Positions 1-13,686 of a stretch of DNA of 64,000 nt are shown here, piece by piece. Both the position numbers and the translations under genes were made by a program. The DNA comes from Hymenolepis diminuta (Eukaryota; Platyhelminthes; Cestoda; Cyclophyllidea; Hymenolepididae), in contig CAADRB010000001.1 in assembly GCA_900708905.1 (NCBI GenBank), positions 1,695,753 through 1,759,752 of the forward strand. The letters run 5' to 3'. Within the stretch, counting starts at the first letter, position 1; each line of letters begins with the position of its first letter. The notes under the pieces are model-generated. The model made no database searches. It had not been told where the DNA came from and worked only from the letters and a program-made list of their open reading frames with translations.

Positions 1-1390
1 ACTGCTCTGTGGACGAGAAACCGAAGTATTGTCTTAGAGGATGCGAATGAAGAGTAATATTGGAATGCATAGAGGGTCGAGCCTCAAATTATTCTTTTCT
101 GCCTTTTACAATTAAAACTGCACTTTTTTATAGACCTCTAAGTGGAAGAAAAAAATCATTACCAACTCCAAGATTATATAATTATGATAGTCATGTACTT
201 TGATACTTTGCATTGCTGGAGGATTGTTGAGGAATAGAAAAATAAAGTGAAATTTTAAACCAAATTGAATATTAGTCGAATTTTAAACCAATAATAAATC
301 TGTCGCGGTAATTACCAAAACCATGACCTTAATTTATTGCATTCCTATTAGAACCAGTTGAAATGTGCACCATTTCCGGCTATAGAACTTCTTAAAATTC
401 ATTCTTGTGGTATTAACGAATTTCTCGAATGGGGATAATGCATTACTGACTGTGCTGGGGGGAGCAAGTTTTTAAATTCCTTTAAAATTCATAATTATGG
501 AAATTTAAAGGGAGACATTTTATTCACTTTATAAACGTTAATGTAAATAAGAGGCACAATAACTGGCATGGTGAAACAGAGTGCTAAGAATGTTTAAATT
601 CACTGGTTTATACTTGCCAACGTATAACCGTGTTTGATTGTCAAAAACAATTATCTCAAAGGAATTCCCACAAAATTAAATTGGACTTTTGACTTTTGTG
701 GTAGGGGAAATGAATTTAGGCTCTTTATACCACAGAAATGAATGAGTTGCAATGAGATACGCCTCATTAATTATCACAGTTTTCGTGTTCATTTATTTAA
801 GTTTGCATAAAGTGTAGGAATAGGATAACAGGATGCGTAGCCTTCTAATTCAAGGAAATTGAAGAGAGAGATCTGTGAGGCTTCACAACTACTTTTAATG
901 CAATATGACATTCTTTGTTCAGGTAAGAATTTCAGTATTTAGGTCTGAAAATGATATTTCGCTACTACCTCGAAGCTGGGTCAGTTATAGGAAATTTCAC
1001 ATGCGGTAGGACAAAATATAAGACGAGGGGTTGCATGGCCAAGTTCTTCCTTGCGCGCTTGTTTTATCCCACACGTAGATGTTTAAGGTGATCGGACCAC
1101 CCAGCATTCATGTACTGTTCGGATCTGCCAGGCGGATAACGAAACTAGTGCTACGGGTTAGTGTTAGAGTGCTGATAGATATTAGTGGCATATCAATAAA
1201 CTTGGTTTATGTGCAAAATGAAAATAATATATCAGTATAATAGACAAAATGATCTATTTGACACGTGATCGTCTTTGTTTCTATTTTTATTTAGTGCATT
1301 TTTATCAAAGTCGACAAAATGGACGTATTGATGAAAGAGGTCCTTAAGTAGGCTGGGAAGAAATTAAGTTAAACACATCATCTAGACAAA
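1..1390. other. Intergenic, no gene seen
   Basis: AT-rich with stops in all frames. A GC-richer patch at 1030-1130 includes GTTTTATCCCACACG, also present near 32724-32738 in the left arm, hinting at an old repeat. Confidence 0.5.
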
Positions 1391-1394
1391 GAAA

Positions 1395-1600
1395 TGTGAT
1401 GTTTCTTTGTGGGAAGCAGTTGAAATGAGATAACTATAAGCAAAAGGGAGAAGAGATACCGCGAATATAAATGGAATATGAAAAGAGTCTGATCTCATTT
1501 TACTTTTGGATTCGGTATGTGTAGTATTTACTCAATGATTGTTTCCCTGCTTCGTGCCCCTTACTCCAATTTCACGATTCCTAACCTAGATAGGAGGGCG
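1395..1600 (+). repeat. Dispersed repeat R1, copy
   Basis: Diverged copy with GTGGGAAGCAGTTGAAAT, then AAGAGTCTGATCTCATTTTA, then TTTCACGATTCCTAACC, in the order shared by the R1 family. Confidence 0.5.
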
Positions 1601-2486
1601 ACATCTTATTCACAATGTTTACTGCTTATGGATCAATTGATTGCTACTATTCTGTTGCAAGTGCTGAGGAAGTAGGATGACATGAGCTTACATTATCTTA
1701 GTACATTCTTAACCTTATGTACTTATAGTTAAGCTAGCAAGTAGTTGAAACTAGTGAAGGCCTATAAGCCAGGGAAGGACCCTCGAGAATCCAATGAAAG
1801 AGGAACTTTTGGACAAAATAGCATCGGGAACATGTGAAGATACTTTCTTCCTAATTCATAGCGCTCGTTTAGCACTTTTCCTGCCCACAAATTAGTGCAC
1901 TATTGAGAACTGTGCGTTTTTAAACACATCTTGAACTTTGGTAAGGAAAGTAATAAATTATTTTGTTTTGCTCAACGAGAGGTGTTAAAATAGGAACCAA
2001 GGAGAAAAGCGTCTGCAAGAAGTAGTGGTCAGAGTAAATTGATCAAGATGACAAGCAGGTCTTTGGTTAGATCAGACATTTATGTCGAAAATAGCCAACA
2101 ATGTCAGTTCCCACTTCCAAGGTCATAAATTCGCACCCCAACTGTTGGTGGTCTGTGGAAAAGAAGACATTAGTCTTTCATTATGGAAGAGATCACCATT
2201 TCTCAAGAGCGACGATCAAAGATGATTCTTGACGTTCACTTTCCAGTTCCTGGTGCAAACGTACCAGTTTTGTTTCTGTTGCTGCACTCTTGCACTCATT
2301 TTTGCCATTTCTCATTTTTCACAGAGAAGGAACGCCTTTTTGTTCCTCTCGCATCTAATAAGGACGTTGATTTACAATGCGAAGTGCATTAAAATTACCT
2401 GTGAAAAAGACGTTGGGGAGAAAGAAAAGATCCGGCTAAATCATTCTATTTTACCAATGTCATAATGTGATTGCCAAGACCCGAAG

Positions 2487-2725
2487 AATGTCGAAAATGT
2501 TCTCGATGTGTTTGGGGATTGCTTAGTGTTTATTTATGAAGATATTCTAATAATCAAATCAAATAAAGACTCTTAATCTCAGAAGTGGCTTATTGAGTCG
2601 TATTTCCTCATTTTCTTTAATGACCGTTGGGAGCAACAATAAAGCCTCCATGTGGTAGGCTTTTGTCATTTAGATTTCGGTTGGCAGGTTAACCAATGGA
2701 CGATCTGCACCCTAATGGTACGAGC
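2487..2725 (+). pseudogene. Gypsy-like reverse transcriptase relic
   Basis: One frame reads NVLDVFGDCLVFIYEDILII, a decayed form of the RT block around the YxDD active site (here YEDI, so the catalytic Asp pair is broken). About 100 bases later a frame reads LHVVGFCHLDFGWQVNQ, like the following KCxF...FLGHxVN block. Frames shift and contain stops. Short open frames upstream (2183-2465) may belong to the same relic, but I could not align them. Confidence 0.5.
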
Positions 2726-3861
2726 AAATGGAACGCTGCAGCAGTTACATTTTAAAAAAATACATTTTTGGATTAAGTAATTCGTGAAATTTTTAGAAAT
2801 TCGCATTCCTAAATTTTAATCAGGATGTTTGTTTCCTATAGAATTGAAAATTGAAAAAAATTTTCATTTGCTTATAAAATAACTCTTTCCCCTTTTAATT
2901 AATGCCCGTCATCTTTGTGTTTATTTTAATGAAAGCAACTAATTAAAAGTCCAGCTCTTTAAATGCTATTAAACCAAATGAAATTATAATTTTGTCAATC
3001 AATTCAAAAATCTCATAATGGTTTTATATCTTGTTATTTATGTTGAAAATTTAGCTACCATTATTTATATTTTTCAATCAATTATGTCCACTTAAATAGT
3101 ATGCTTTTATTTATTCCATAATATTAAAATCACTATGTATCATTAAAAATAATTAATAACAACAAATTCATAAAAATAATGAAACTATAAAAACATAATA
3201 AATTATTGATTTTGTCCTATTTATTATGATTTGATAGCATTGTTTATCATGTCAAGTCCAGACAGGAAAAATGAATGAAATTAGGGCTTAATTATGAACA
3301 AACCAAATAGATCGAGTTTTTAACCCTCGGTAAATATCCGCAACTTTTCAACCATTCTTTTTTATTAATTAATAGATTTCCTCTTCAATGAACCCTACTC
3401 TAAGTGTTCTGTCAAGATCAAGTGAAATTCTTATGATCACATGAAATCATACCACTTTCTCGATCCTCCAAAGGGAAAATAACGTGAAGTGGCAAAACCG
3501 ACCGTCATTATTAAACAACCAGTCAAAAAGCACTTTAGTTTGTGGAAAGAATTTGATCTGTAAGTCAGGAAATGAAATAAAAAAATTTCGAATTTTGGGA
3601 ACGTAAATCAGTTATATAAGCATTAAAGGAACAATCTGCAACATCACTTACTCCTCTTTTTCCTCATTGAACTCTATTAATCCGATTTCTTTTGCTTTTT
3701 GAGCAGTAAATAAAAACTGTAGACATTTTATGCCTTCCTGTGGGTTAAAATATAATAATTTTTCTATTAGTAATGATATTGACAATCTCTCAAATGTGAT
3801 TTGAAAACAATCTCCTCTTTTACTTTATTTTATTTATTTGTATAAAAAGTTTGTAAAAACA

Positions 3862-4050
3862 CAGCCTGAAAATGAGTTTTTAAACTTAATTTGTTCATAC
3901 GCGTCGGTTAGTAGTTTAATACACCGCTCAGAACTTCATGATAAAATTCCCCACATTGAGCTTTCCTTGACTGTTCTTGATGAACGTCATGTCTATTTGA
4001 ATACTTTGTGCTCTAATGATTCATCACAATCTTCTCCATCAAATAACTAG
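3862..4050 (+). other. Coding-like open frame, unknown
   Basis: From FVKTQPENEF to ...SQSSPSNN and TAG, with fairly even codon use. An AG (tataaaaag) precedes it, but the pyrimidine tract is weak. There is no Met start and no recognised family. Could be a lost or terminal exon, or chance. Confidence 0.15.
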
Positions 4051-5274
4051 TTTTAAAACATTTTAACATACCAGCTACTTAGAGGTCTGTATAACGGAGA
4101 ATTTTAATTATTCTCTGCATGAAATAGAGTGCTATAGAATGACAGTTATTTAAAAGAGCTTAAAAATTACTGAGAACATCTACTTTGGAATAAACATATT
4201 AAGTGCAGTGCTTCTTTCTTTGCGTATATTTTCAAGAAGTGAAACATTATTATGATGTAGCTTTTTAGGACTAGGAAACGATGAATTCCTTCTGAACTTC
4301 AAATAATGCTACAGTACAATGCACATTCGCTCTGATTAATGGCTTTGTTCTGCATAGAATAAACATACCTAAATATAATTTGCTTCCTTTGGATCGGTAG
4401 AACCGGTACTTTTTATGCCTTAGAAATTATACAGAGAGTCTAAAATTAGGCAGTTTTGCCTTATAGGGGTATTTATGTGTGTTATATTAATACAAACATT
4501 AAATTAATCATTTTTTTATTATTTATTTAACACTATAACTACGGAATGGAAAAAATTTTATATTGTTAGAAGGCGCTTGAAAGCAGTTCAGCATGGGTTG
4601 GTTGGAGGGAATCGTGTAGAAGTAATTAATAATTCTAGGAAAAATATTTTTGTGAAATTTAACCTTCTGATTCATGTAGCATGACTTTTTTCCCATAACT
4701 TTATAATCTTGTTTTTAATAACCGACTTTGGCCTTATTTCCTGAGTGCAATTATTTTTAGATTTCAGACCTTATTGAAGAAGTGGTTGAAGTAAGTGATT
4801 GAATTGTCATTTCGTTACACCTTCCTTTTGCAAGCTAAGATAAAAGCAGACGATAAGAGTTGACGCGATTTTAATCAGTTAGAAGTATTATGTTCAAACT
4901 ATATTTGAATAAATATATGTAGTTATTTATTCGATTCAGTTATCACAGGCTCGACTCCCACAGATAAACAGGCTGTGGGAGGAATTAGTAACAAAGCTAG
5001 ATTATGAAAGTAGTGAGATTGGATTTTTCATAAAAGGAGAATTGAAAGACTTCTTTTTTTCATACACCACACACAATTCACGAATTCAAATACGGTTCAT
5101 TGAACCTAAGGATAAGAGAACCTGATGACATACCCTGCGATTTTATTAAACTCACAAACATTTATTAAAATAATTATGAAAATATTCAAATTCCTAAAAT
5201 CTATCCTTATTTTCTGAAAGTTCTGATAAATTCATCTAAAGCAAATTATTATTGCCCATAGAAATATGAAAAAT

Positions 5275-5680
5275 TAAAATTTTTAATTGCAGAAAACAGC
5301 TGAAATCGGTTAGCTGCTAGTCCAGTAAATGATAAAGGAGCGGGAATCGCAAAGAAACCGGGATCAACTTTATGATATTAAAAGTCCAACTTCATTTGAT
5401 ATTTGGATTTGTATTGTGTAATATTTAAATTACCTTATTCGTCCTCAGGATTGCAGCAAGTGCTTGTCAGCGGTGTCCAGCGTTTATTAACCGGTCTTTT
5501 TACTTTAACGGCCAAACTTACAACTAAAACTCACCTTTCTTCAAATTGTTGAGAACAGAAGATGGTCTTGTAATTTGTTTGATGGCTTACACGATCTTAA
5601 CACAGCAGAAATGTGATGGCTAAAAATGTTACGTTTGCAGAGCTCCGTAAGCTGTGTTCACTCACAGGAAATAAAAATTA
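5275..5680 (+). repeat. Dispersed repeat R1, long copy
   Basis: Runs from AACAGCTGAAATCGG, through CAACTTCATTTGATATTTGG, to GATCTTAACACAGCAG and GAGCTCCGTAAGCTGTG. Gives the approximate full length of the family (about 400 bp). Confidence 0.55.
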
Positions 5681-5984
5681 AAGAAAATTAATGATCTCAG
5701 TTACCAGCATGTTTTTTTTATTGTAATTCATTAAATTTCAATTCTTTTGACTTAAAAGAGATGAAAAATGAGGCCATGAGCTCGTCAAAAATTTATCAAA
5801 ATTGTAAAATGCGTGAGTAGAGTCACGTAAAATTAACGCCTCATTGAGTATACAAATATCGCAATAGCATATCCACTTTTGTTTCCTCTGCAGAAGATAT
5901 CAATTTTAGGATAGGAAAAAAACTATGTATATTGTTGGAGTAAGATAACAACCAACGGTTTGCAGCTAACAAATTACGACAACC

Positions 5985-6353
5985 AATTCGTAGCTGTTTG
6001 AGTAAGAGCTAACAACAATTGTGAAGCAGAACACCAAGAGTTGAGTATACCAAACATGTATTCAAGGAAGCCACAATGAGTAACAGAGAGAGGGGGAGAG
6101 AGAGCAGTGTGCGTAGGAAGAGAGGAGATAAACAGAACTTGTAGGAGTCCGCACTGACCAGTGTGTGCTGTCTGGAAAAACAAGGGTAGCTTTATATGAG
6201 TCACTTGGGTAAGGTCACACCAGAGCATGAGGGCAGATGTGCCTTTTATGTGAAGCGAGGCGGTTATAGAAAAGAGGGGAAATCGATGGACGCGCTTAGA
6301 CATGTCAGACAGGGGTTATGCGTCATAGGGACATAAATAAGGTCGCTCCAACA
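5985..6353 (-). mobile_element. Solo LTR of the same Gypsy-like family
   Basis: Read on the minus strand it starts TGTTGGAGCGACCTTA and ends near CTCTTACTCAAACAGCTACG, next to a PBS-like AATTGGTTG. It aligns along its length to the LTR in the inverted-repeat arms (for example TGTTCTGCTTCACAATTG against CTTCTGTTTCACCATC). No gag or pol follows. The 109-codon minus ORF at 5974-6303 is LTR sequence, not a gene. Confidence 0.6.
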
Positions 6354-7044
6354 TCCTGGGCGGAAAAACTGAGGCATTATCGTGTAGAAGACGAATAAAA
6401 GGTAATTCTGGAAAATGCACAGAGAGTTATCCTTCAATATATATGTACATACATATGAATGATCTATTTAATAGGAAGATATTAATTATTAAAATTAATT
6501 ATTATTAATTAGTTAATAATTATATAATAATAATTAATAATTAATTAAGACGAAATACAAGATAATAATATAGTTTGCCTTGATTAATCCTTTTCAACGA
6601 GATTAATTCTTATCATTCTTTTTACCATCTTTATTCTCCCTTGCATCCATTCATTCCCCTTCATCTATGCGTCATCTTGTACGTGCGAGTGAAGTACTTC
6701 TCAACATCTCCATTGGCCCACTGGTAGCATTACTGTTCCCTAACTAAGAATGCATACGTGCAATATTGTGTTTGGTTCGTTACTTACTGCTTCATTATTC
6801 AATATATTCTCAAGTCCTGTTTCAACCTTATCACTGTTTCTTTCTAGAATAATATTGTTGACTCTCAGTGAAATCGTTGAAGTTAATTATGTCTGTATTA
6901 AGAGAATATGCACTATCTATTAGAAACCACATTGTTTTTAACAATCAAACACGTCAAAAATTATGAATGATATGTATGTGAAAGGGGTTGTCATTAGCTT
7001 ATAAGACGCCATTGCAAATTGGAGAAAACTAACTAGGCCGGTAA

Positions 7045-7375
7045 CCTTTCCAGCTCCCATTAAATAAGACAGGAAGGAGATATAGTTGATGAAAGAATAT
7101 CATATTAGGGAAAAACTGAGAGGAGGCATTAACAGTATAAATAAAAACTCGGTAAATGGGGAATAAAGCTCAAGATGCAGGTGCTGCATAATTAAGGAAA
7201 TGGATAAACTAGTTAGATTTCAGAGGGAGACTATGATGTGTAGAAGGCAATAAATCGGATAAATATCGATATGTGATCGACCATAACAGATACTCTAACT
7301 GTGATATACAACAGGGAATATAACAATCTCACTTATTAGCTAGTGAGAAATACTAGTCCTCTGGCTTGTGATGAC
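7045..7375 (+). repeat. Dispersed repeat R2, copy
   Basis: Aligns in order with 33600-34000: GGGGAATAAAGCTCAAGATG against GGGGGCGCAAAGCTCAATATG, GGATAAATATCGATA against GGGATAAAAATCGATA, and surrounding purine-rich sequence. Possibly another LTR type. Ends undefined. Confidence 0.4.
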
Positions 7376-8439
7376 GGATTTTAAATAGTATTTATCCCGA
7401 TCATTTTAGTGGTAATAAATGTTTACAGATTTAATATGTTACACATTGGGCTTTTTCCATTATTAATAAGAGTGGCATCGAATACTTTTATTTAATATGT
7501 TTGAAAACTAAAAAGTAGATTTACGGTTAGAAGGGATTGAAAATAAATATTTTATATATTATTTTTATTTTTCCTATTATTATCCGTCCCATGACTTTTG
7601 GAATATAATATACCTAATAGTCTCTGGAACAAAGATTGCTTCAATTGTGATCCCCTTTCAATCATAAGTTCACAAAAATGATTACCGTTAGTTCGGTTTT
7701 GTACGTAGTATTTAAATGTTTAAAATAGGATCATAATAGACCGAAAAACGCCAAGAAAATCTTTATTATTTAGCAGTGCTAAGTTTATTAAAAAATTATT
7801 ATCTTATGCACTTTAATTTACGAGATTTCACATTTTTTAAGTAAATGGAGCAATTAAATATATTGCCTTCTTCATATTTTTCAGAGAAAGAGGTTTTTGA
7901 AAGAATTCTAAGTAGTGTTTGTGTCATTTTACCAAGATTTAAACAAAGTGCATCTATTTTAACGTTCATTTCCTTGATAGAATGTGTTGCCCTTCATTAA
8001 ACTCGCAGCATATGCCTAGCATTATGATTCTAAATTTGAATTTATGACCAACCATTATTTTGAAGTTTAGCAGTGGCAAGAATTTGACTTTTGCGATGGA
8101 GTTGCAGTCTTGCCAATTTTTAATCTGCGAAATTCAAAAAATGCAAAAATAGAAATTTCGATCAACAAAAAGAGCTGCTGGCGCCACTTCTTTTCTGAAG
8201 GTCACCGCACGCTTTGATTGCAACGCAAAATCAAAATAAAGGTTATTTACTTAAACGCAATATTTCGCATGCTTACTCCATTCATTTTATAATATTTTAA
8301 GAATAATATTCAAAATACTATTTTATATTTACGATATACAATATACAATGTTAGACATTAATAGTGCGCTTTTAAATCGATGAGGTAATTTAGATATGAC
8401 CTAGATAGTGTACTTAAATTAGTTTCAATCCCAACAATA

Positions 8440-8790
8440 AAAAAAGATGGATCCTCCTAAAGACTAGCAGGACAGCTAACCTTCCCAAATGAGATCATCA
8501 AGAGATAAGTTGAACAAATATATACTGAAAACACAGAGTAATAAGAGAGGAAGCGTGAAAGAATTAGGAGGAAATATTGAGAATGGAAAGGAAAGGGAAT
8601 GGTTTCTCACTGGTCGAGTATAACTCGAGTTGAAATAAAGTGAACCTATTGAGATAAGATAAGTAAGTTTTTCCTGTTTTTAATGAAAATAAGGGCTCTC
8701 AAAGGTATGAGTTAGAGTGTAGACACTACAGATGGAGGATGAGCAGACCTAGAGTCATCGTGTGACTACTAGATAATTATCTTTTTAAAG
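8440..8790 (+). repeat. Diverged repeat R3, copy
   Basis: Purine-rich. Shares GAGCAGACCTA, GGTATGAGT and ACTCGAGTTG-like segments in order with 12180-12440. Weak. Confidence 0.3.
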
Positions 8791-11424
8791 ATGAAATTGT
8801 AACTGTAAACTAAGTAATTGGATATTAACCATATTATATCCTTATTTGATAAGCTCTTTCAATGGTTGACACAAATGTCTCAAGCGCCATGGTTCTTATC
8901 GGTGTATCCTCCTGGAAAATCATTGAATTTTTATCGCATTTAAAAGACTGCCAATCATGCATTCTTGCCGGATAATTAACACTACATATCAAAGCGGATG
9001 ATATGAATACTTCAGTGAGGGAATCTAACAGAATTAAATCTGGAAGGACGATTTCTCTTTCAAAGATTTAATATATGTAACCACCTGTTCAAACAGTACA
9101 ATGTATGCTCTTTTTATTAATAAACAGACATATTTGTATGATAGCAACTGTTTTTATTTAAGGTAAACACTTTTATTACCTCCAAGGCCTATTAGGATGG
9201 AGGTTTCCAACACGACTATATTTTAAGGGGGTAAAATCAAGACTACTGTACTCACCTCCCTAGTGAAATATGTTCGCTTACTGAGGATTTCAAAATAAGT
9301 CAATCCAAAGAGGATGTAAAGAAGGATCTATTTTATCTAGTACGGTAGCAGTAAAAAAAAAGAAATGATGAAGAAGAAATTAAAAAAGGAATCATTTTCT
9401 TTGATGTAAATTTGATTTGAGGAAGCAAACAGACCTGTTTTGTGGACAGGTATGACGTATGGGTTGGATATACGTTTCCACTTCGTTCTATGTAAGATCA
9501 CTCCAAGCTTTATGCCTTTATAACACCGTATCTCTAGAATTCGAATATAAATTTCAATCTTTTTAGAAGTTCACAATCAAAGTGAATAACCCATGTGAAC
9601 TAACAATTAACTGTGATATTTTATTTTAATGATTGCTAATAAGGTCCCACCTGAAACAAGATCTAAGCGAGTATTACAAGATATTTGTACACAAACACTT
9701 CATTTCATTATATTTCTCTTTTGGAATTGTTCATATTCTAATTTATAATAAAATATACTGACATATTTCTACAGAATTTTATCCTCAGTCTACTGTTTAA
9801 AACAAAATATTCTTCATTACAAAACGTATACATATTGCCCTCACATAAATGAATCTCACCTATTCTCAGTAATGCTCAACAGAATCCAATTTAATTGTTA
9901 TTACGACCTAACAAGCACCTTTACCTTTTCAGCGGAAATAAGTGACTGGTTCCAGCTCGAAGTTCAGTCAAAATTAAATCGGCTTCGGTTGCCATTCAGT
10001 TCGGGTGGTGATATGAATCTAGTAATTTAGATAGGCAGTAAGCTTGAGAAAACAAAGTGGTAAATAATTCAATGAAGAACCGTTTTATGGTTCTTCCTAA
10101 TTGTCAATAATAAATTAAGGGAAGCTTACATTGAATGGAGTTGAATAATGGCTGTTTTCATAATTAGGTGGTCATTAGTATTTTCATTCCTATCCACTCA
10201 TGAGTTACTATGTTCTACATCAATTTGGTGGTTTTAAAATCTTTTCAATAAACAATTTATTTAATTATATATGAGTATTTTACTGAAGAACTTTCGTCCT
10301 GAAAAATTAAGATTTCTTCTAGGTTTGGGTAATGGTAATTTTTACTTTGTTTTTAAGAATTTCTCTACCTTAGATATTTCATAGTGCTATGTTTGTGCCG
10401 GTGCTTATATTTACAGATTGTTATAATATCAAGATTTAAGATTTCCTGTGTTGCAAACCGCTCTAATTCTCTTTTTAACTGGAAGTAAACAACAAAATTT
10501 TGAATTCCTCGATTTTTCCGAATTTTGTGGTGGTGTCCAATTCATCTTTTAAGCAAATGAACGCATATTTGATCAGAGTTAAAATATATACCTTGTTTAA
10601 ATCAAATTGGTAATATTCTGTTTCCTCAGCGGCTGATAGGTAACTGGGCATTAAAACCTTAATTTCCCATAAAATGGGATATTCAGGACCTCAAACTCGA
10701 ATTTAATGGTTAAATCCGAGTTCAACTTAACCTTATATCTCTATACATTAGTCAAACTTTATTATTTTTATTAAAATTTAAATATATTATTTCGGAATAT
10801 GAATAGTTGGCTCTGGGACGAACTTATCTCCTTCTGAGATCAGAAAAGAGGGGTGGAAGGGCATAAACCCCACTTTATTCCCATATAATTTTTTAATTTA
10901 AAAATTCACTTCTGATATCACACAAGAAAAGTGTTCGTTTATGATTAAGATATAATTTTTTGCCGTCTGTTATTTCAAAAATTAACTCTAGTTAGTTTTT
11001 TACAATATGAAAAGTTTAAATCTCATTTTTTAGAAAATTCCAAAAGGAAAAGTCTTTTTCAGTTCATCGTTTGCTATTTTACTTCACTTAATTTTGTTCA
11101 AGGAGATTTAAATAAATAAGTATGATGTACTGTTATTAATAGAACAAACGGCTTATATATAGTTTGCGTGCGCGAATTTTAATTTGACGGGATAAAATAT
11201 ACTCTCTTAACTTGACGGACTAATACCGTATCTTTTCGTATCTTATCGATATTTTTTCTTTTCTTATATTAATGAAGGAAAATTTAATAAATCCACACCT
11301 ATAATTGCAAATATGATGAATATATTCATTTTGTCATATTATTATAACTTAAAGCAGGGCAAAGTATTAACAATTTTTCGTTTTGGAAAGTAATTAAAAT
11401 CAGTTAACAAAAAGTTCACTGCAT

Positions 11425-11444
11425 NNNNNNNNNNNNNNNNNNNN
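11425..11444. other. Assembly gap (20 N)
   Basis: A run of 20 n, a scaffold gap that truncates the left end of a dispersed repeat copy starting at 11445. Confidence 0.99.
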
Positions 11445-11720
11445 GGAAAAGACGTGAGAGAAGGGTCTATGTATGAAAGAGTCTTACTTCATTTGATTTT
11501 TGGATTTGGATTATACGCCCTTTGCGGAATGTGCATTTCCACTTGCAAAATTCAAATTCCAGGATTCAACATCTTAATTACCGAACAAATTCCTTTCCAG
11601 GATATTTAGAGCATAATGATCGGTTGTTAAATTTCAGTTGTCAGTCATGCTCTTCCAGTTCTATTTTTTTCTTTCAAAGGTTTAGGAAGCATAATTTTCT
11701 TGTGGATATCATGATATTGA
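11445..11720 (+). repeat. Dispersed repeat R1, copy cut by assembly gap
   Basis: Core GAGTCTTACTTCATTTGATT at about 11480, followed by TTGCAAAATTCAAATTCCAG. The 67-codon frame here is repeat sequence. Confidence 0.55.
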
Positions 11721-11749
11721 TATAGCAAGGTTTGGAGTAGCTTTAAAAT

Positions 11750-11782
11750 GTTGTTGTTGCTGTTGTTGTTATTATTGTTATT
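11750..11782. repeat. TTG/TTA trinucleotide repeat
   Basis: TTGTTGTTGCTGTTGTTGTT followed by ATTATTGTTATT. Confidence 0.8.
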
Positions 11783-12179
11783 TTGTAGTAATTTAATTTT
11801 CCAGATATGAAGCCAGCATTTTGAAGTACCCTAAAAGTGAAACAGGACTTTATTACGTCAGTCGTTTTCTGTAATAGTGCGGAGCTGACGCTTTTCTATT
11901 TTGCACTTTCTGGTACTAAAGGACACTAAAAACGCAGGAGAATTATTTCTATTTGAAAAGTAAAGTAAGTATGTAATGAAGAAGAACCATGGGACTTCCT
12001 CTATTGTCAATAAAAATAATTTATTACCAGTTCTAAGGCAAAACATTAAGTATTTTCGTTGTGGGAAAAAAGTCTATCACAAAGCACGATTAAGCAATTA
12101 AAATAACATTAAACATGATAGTAAACTGCTTTAAAAATTCAGCCAAATTGATCTGGATATCTCTAAAGATCGTCTTAAG

Positions 12180-12440
12180 GCTCACAGGATGCAAAGGCCT
12201 TTTCCGTCTATATTAGACAGTTGGAAATAAATGAGAAAAGAAATGAGGAAGGAATAAGGGAAGAAAGAGGAAGATGTAAGTGTTGAGAGAGGGCAATTCG
12301 AGTTGTGAGGAAAAGGTGAAATGGGGTACGATAAGGCGTTGACAGATTTCACATTTTTTGTTCGTTTATTAGGCGACTGACAATGAAGGCACAGGTATGA
12401 GTCCGAGCAGACCTAAGTCAGAGTAGGTAAGTTTTACACA
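12180..12440 (+). repeat. Diverged repeat R3, copy
   Basis: Partner of 8440-8790: ATTCGAGTTGTGAGG, AGGTATGAGTCCGAGCAGACC. Weak. Confidence 0.3.
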
Positions 12441-13239
12441 GTCCAACATGTGTTAAGGAAGGAAGATCGGATAGAAATATAAAGTCAGAGCATCGGAAGA
12501 ATCTTAGAAGATTTGAATCTTGAATTCATATCGTCGAAATTTCACTTAATGTGTTCTAATGTTTGTTATTTCTGCATTCGTATCCCGGATCCCTAACCTG
12601 TTCAATACCCAGAGTCTATTAATGCAACTTTTTGGATAGCTAGTTAACCACTCAAGTCAAATAAATAATTATTTTTCCTCATCTTTCGACCATGCCAGAT
12701 TTAAATATTGTTTAAAGGGTAAAAATAGAGTTTCAAATGTCTTTTAAACTAAATTCCTTATATTACCAACTTATGACCGAAACAGAAGTGAATTATTTTG
12801 AAATAAATCTCCTCCAAAGATTCGACCTAAAAGTAATCTCTCGGCGAGTGCTTAATCCAAGCATTAGAATTAATACAAATGTATATTAACTAAAATCCAC
12901 TAGCACTTGTTTTAGAAACAAGTTCGATCGGAGGATTTTTTTCCCAAACGATAGACACAAAGTATTCATTTTCTTGGCAATGAGGATATACGTAGTTGTA
13001 TTTCTTTTGCAGCAATTACTTTACCTTTAATCACTCCCTTTACATGGAGAGGTATACAGATAAACTACCTGTTTCTTCTAGAATTCCAGTTATTGATCCA
13101 AGTATCTGATGCTGTAAATGAGGAAATTGGGGTATCTTGATACCGTTTTTGCTGAACCTATTGGGACACATGTAGCTTCGTTACTTGTATGGATACTATG
13201 AAGGGAATGCTCTTTGTGCATTTGAAAAATAGTAATACA

Positions 13240-13686
13240 GACAGGCGGTGATGCATGGCCTGACTATGTGAGCCCGTGCGCCTGTCTATCCAACGCGCAG
13301 TTCCTATTGATCAATCGTTAGGGTGCGCAAGTGCTCACGTGCTGCAATAAAGCGACGCACGCTTAGGACTAGCAGTTAGGCAATTTCACGCACAAAACGC
13401 AGACTCTGCTGAATCGGTTTCTCGTGTGTTCTGTAACAAAGTCCGCACCCAAACCGATCACATAGATCTGTTCTAACAACAAGAGCTACTACACGAAGCT
13501 GGTTTCACCTCTCCCCCTTTGGACATCACCTTATAACACGCACACATATACAACTTAAGGTGCAAACGTGCTCTCTCACGATCTCTATCGTGTGCAAACG
13601 TGACCTCCAACTAACCTTCAACGAACCTGAACAAGCAATTTTTCTAGTTAAATCCATTCACCGTGGATCTATTCAAGAGGCATAAC
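13240..13686 (+). promoter_or_regulatory. CpG-rich putative promoter/5' UTR upstream of exon 1a
   Basis: Clearly richer in CG dinucleotides and GC than the flanking AT-rich DNA. It contains a CACGTG E-box-like site near 13336, two copies of GTGCAAACGTG (13560-13570 and 13592-13602) and a hairpin CACGAT-CTCT-ATCGTG (13577-13592). It ends at the candidate exon 1a ATG. The promoter role is inferred. The first about 80 bases (GCATGGCC, GCGC segments) loosely resemble a patch at 1030-1080 and could be repeat-derived. Confidence 0.4.

Larger units (their letters stand above)
6560..13239. other. Intergenic, repeats only
   Basis: Apart from the listed repeat copies and the N gap I see no gene. Open frames are short and unlike proteins. 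Sequence is AT-rich throughout. Confidence 0.5.

Noticed and set aside
5974..6303. 109-codon minus-strand ORF as a gene
   Set aside because: Lies inside a solo LTR homologous to the LTR in the inverted-repeat arms.
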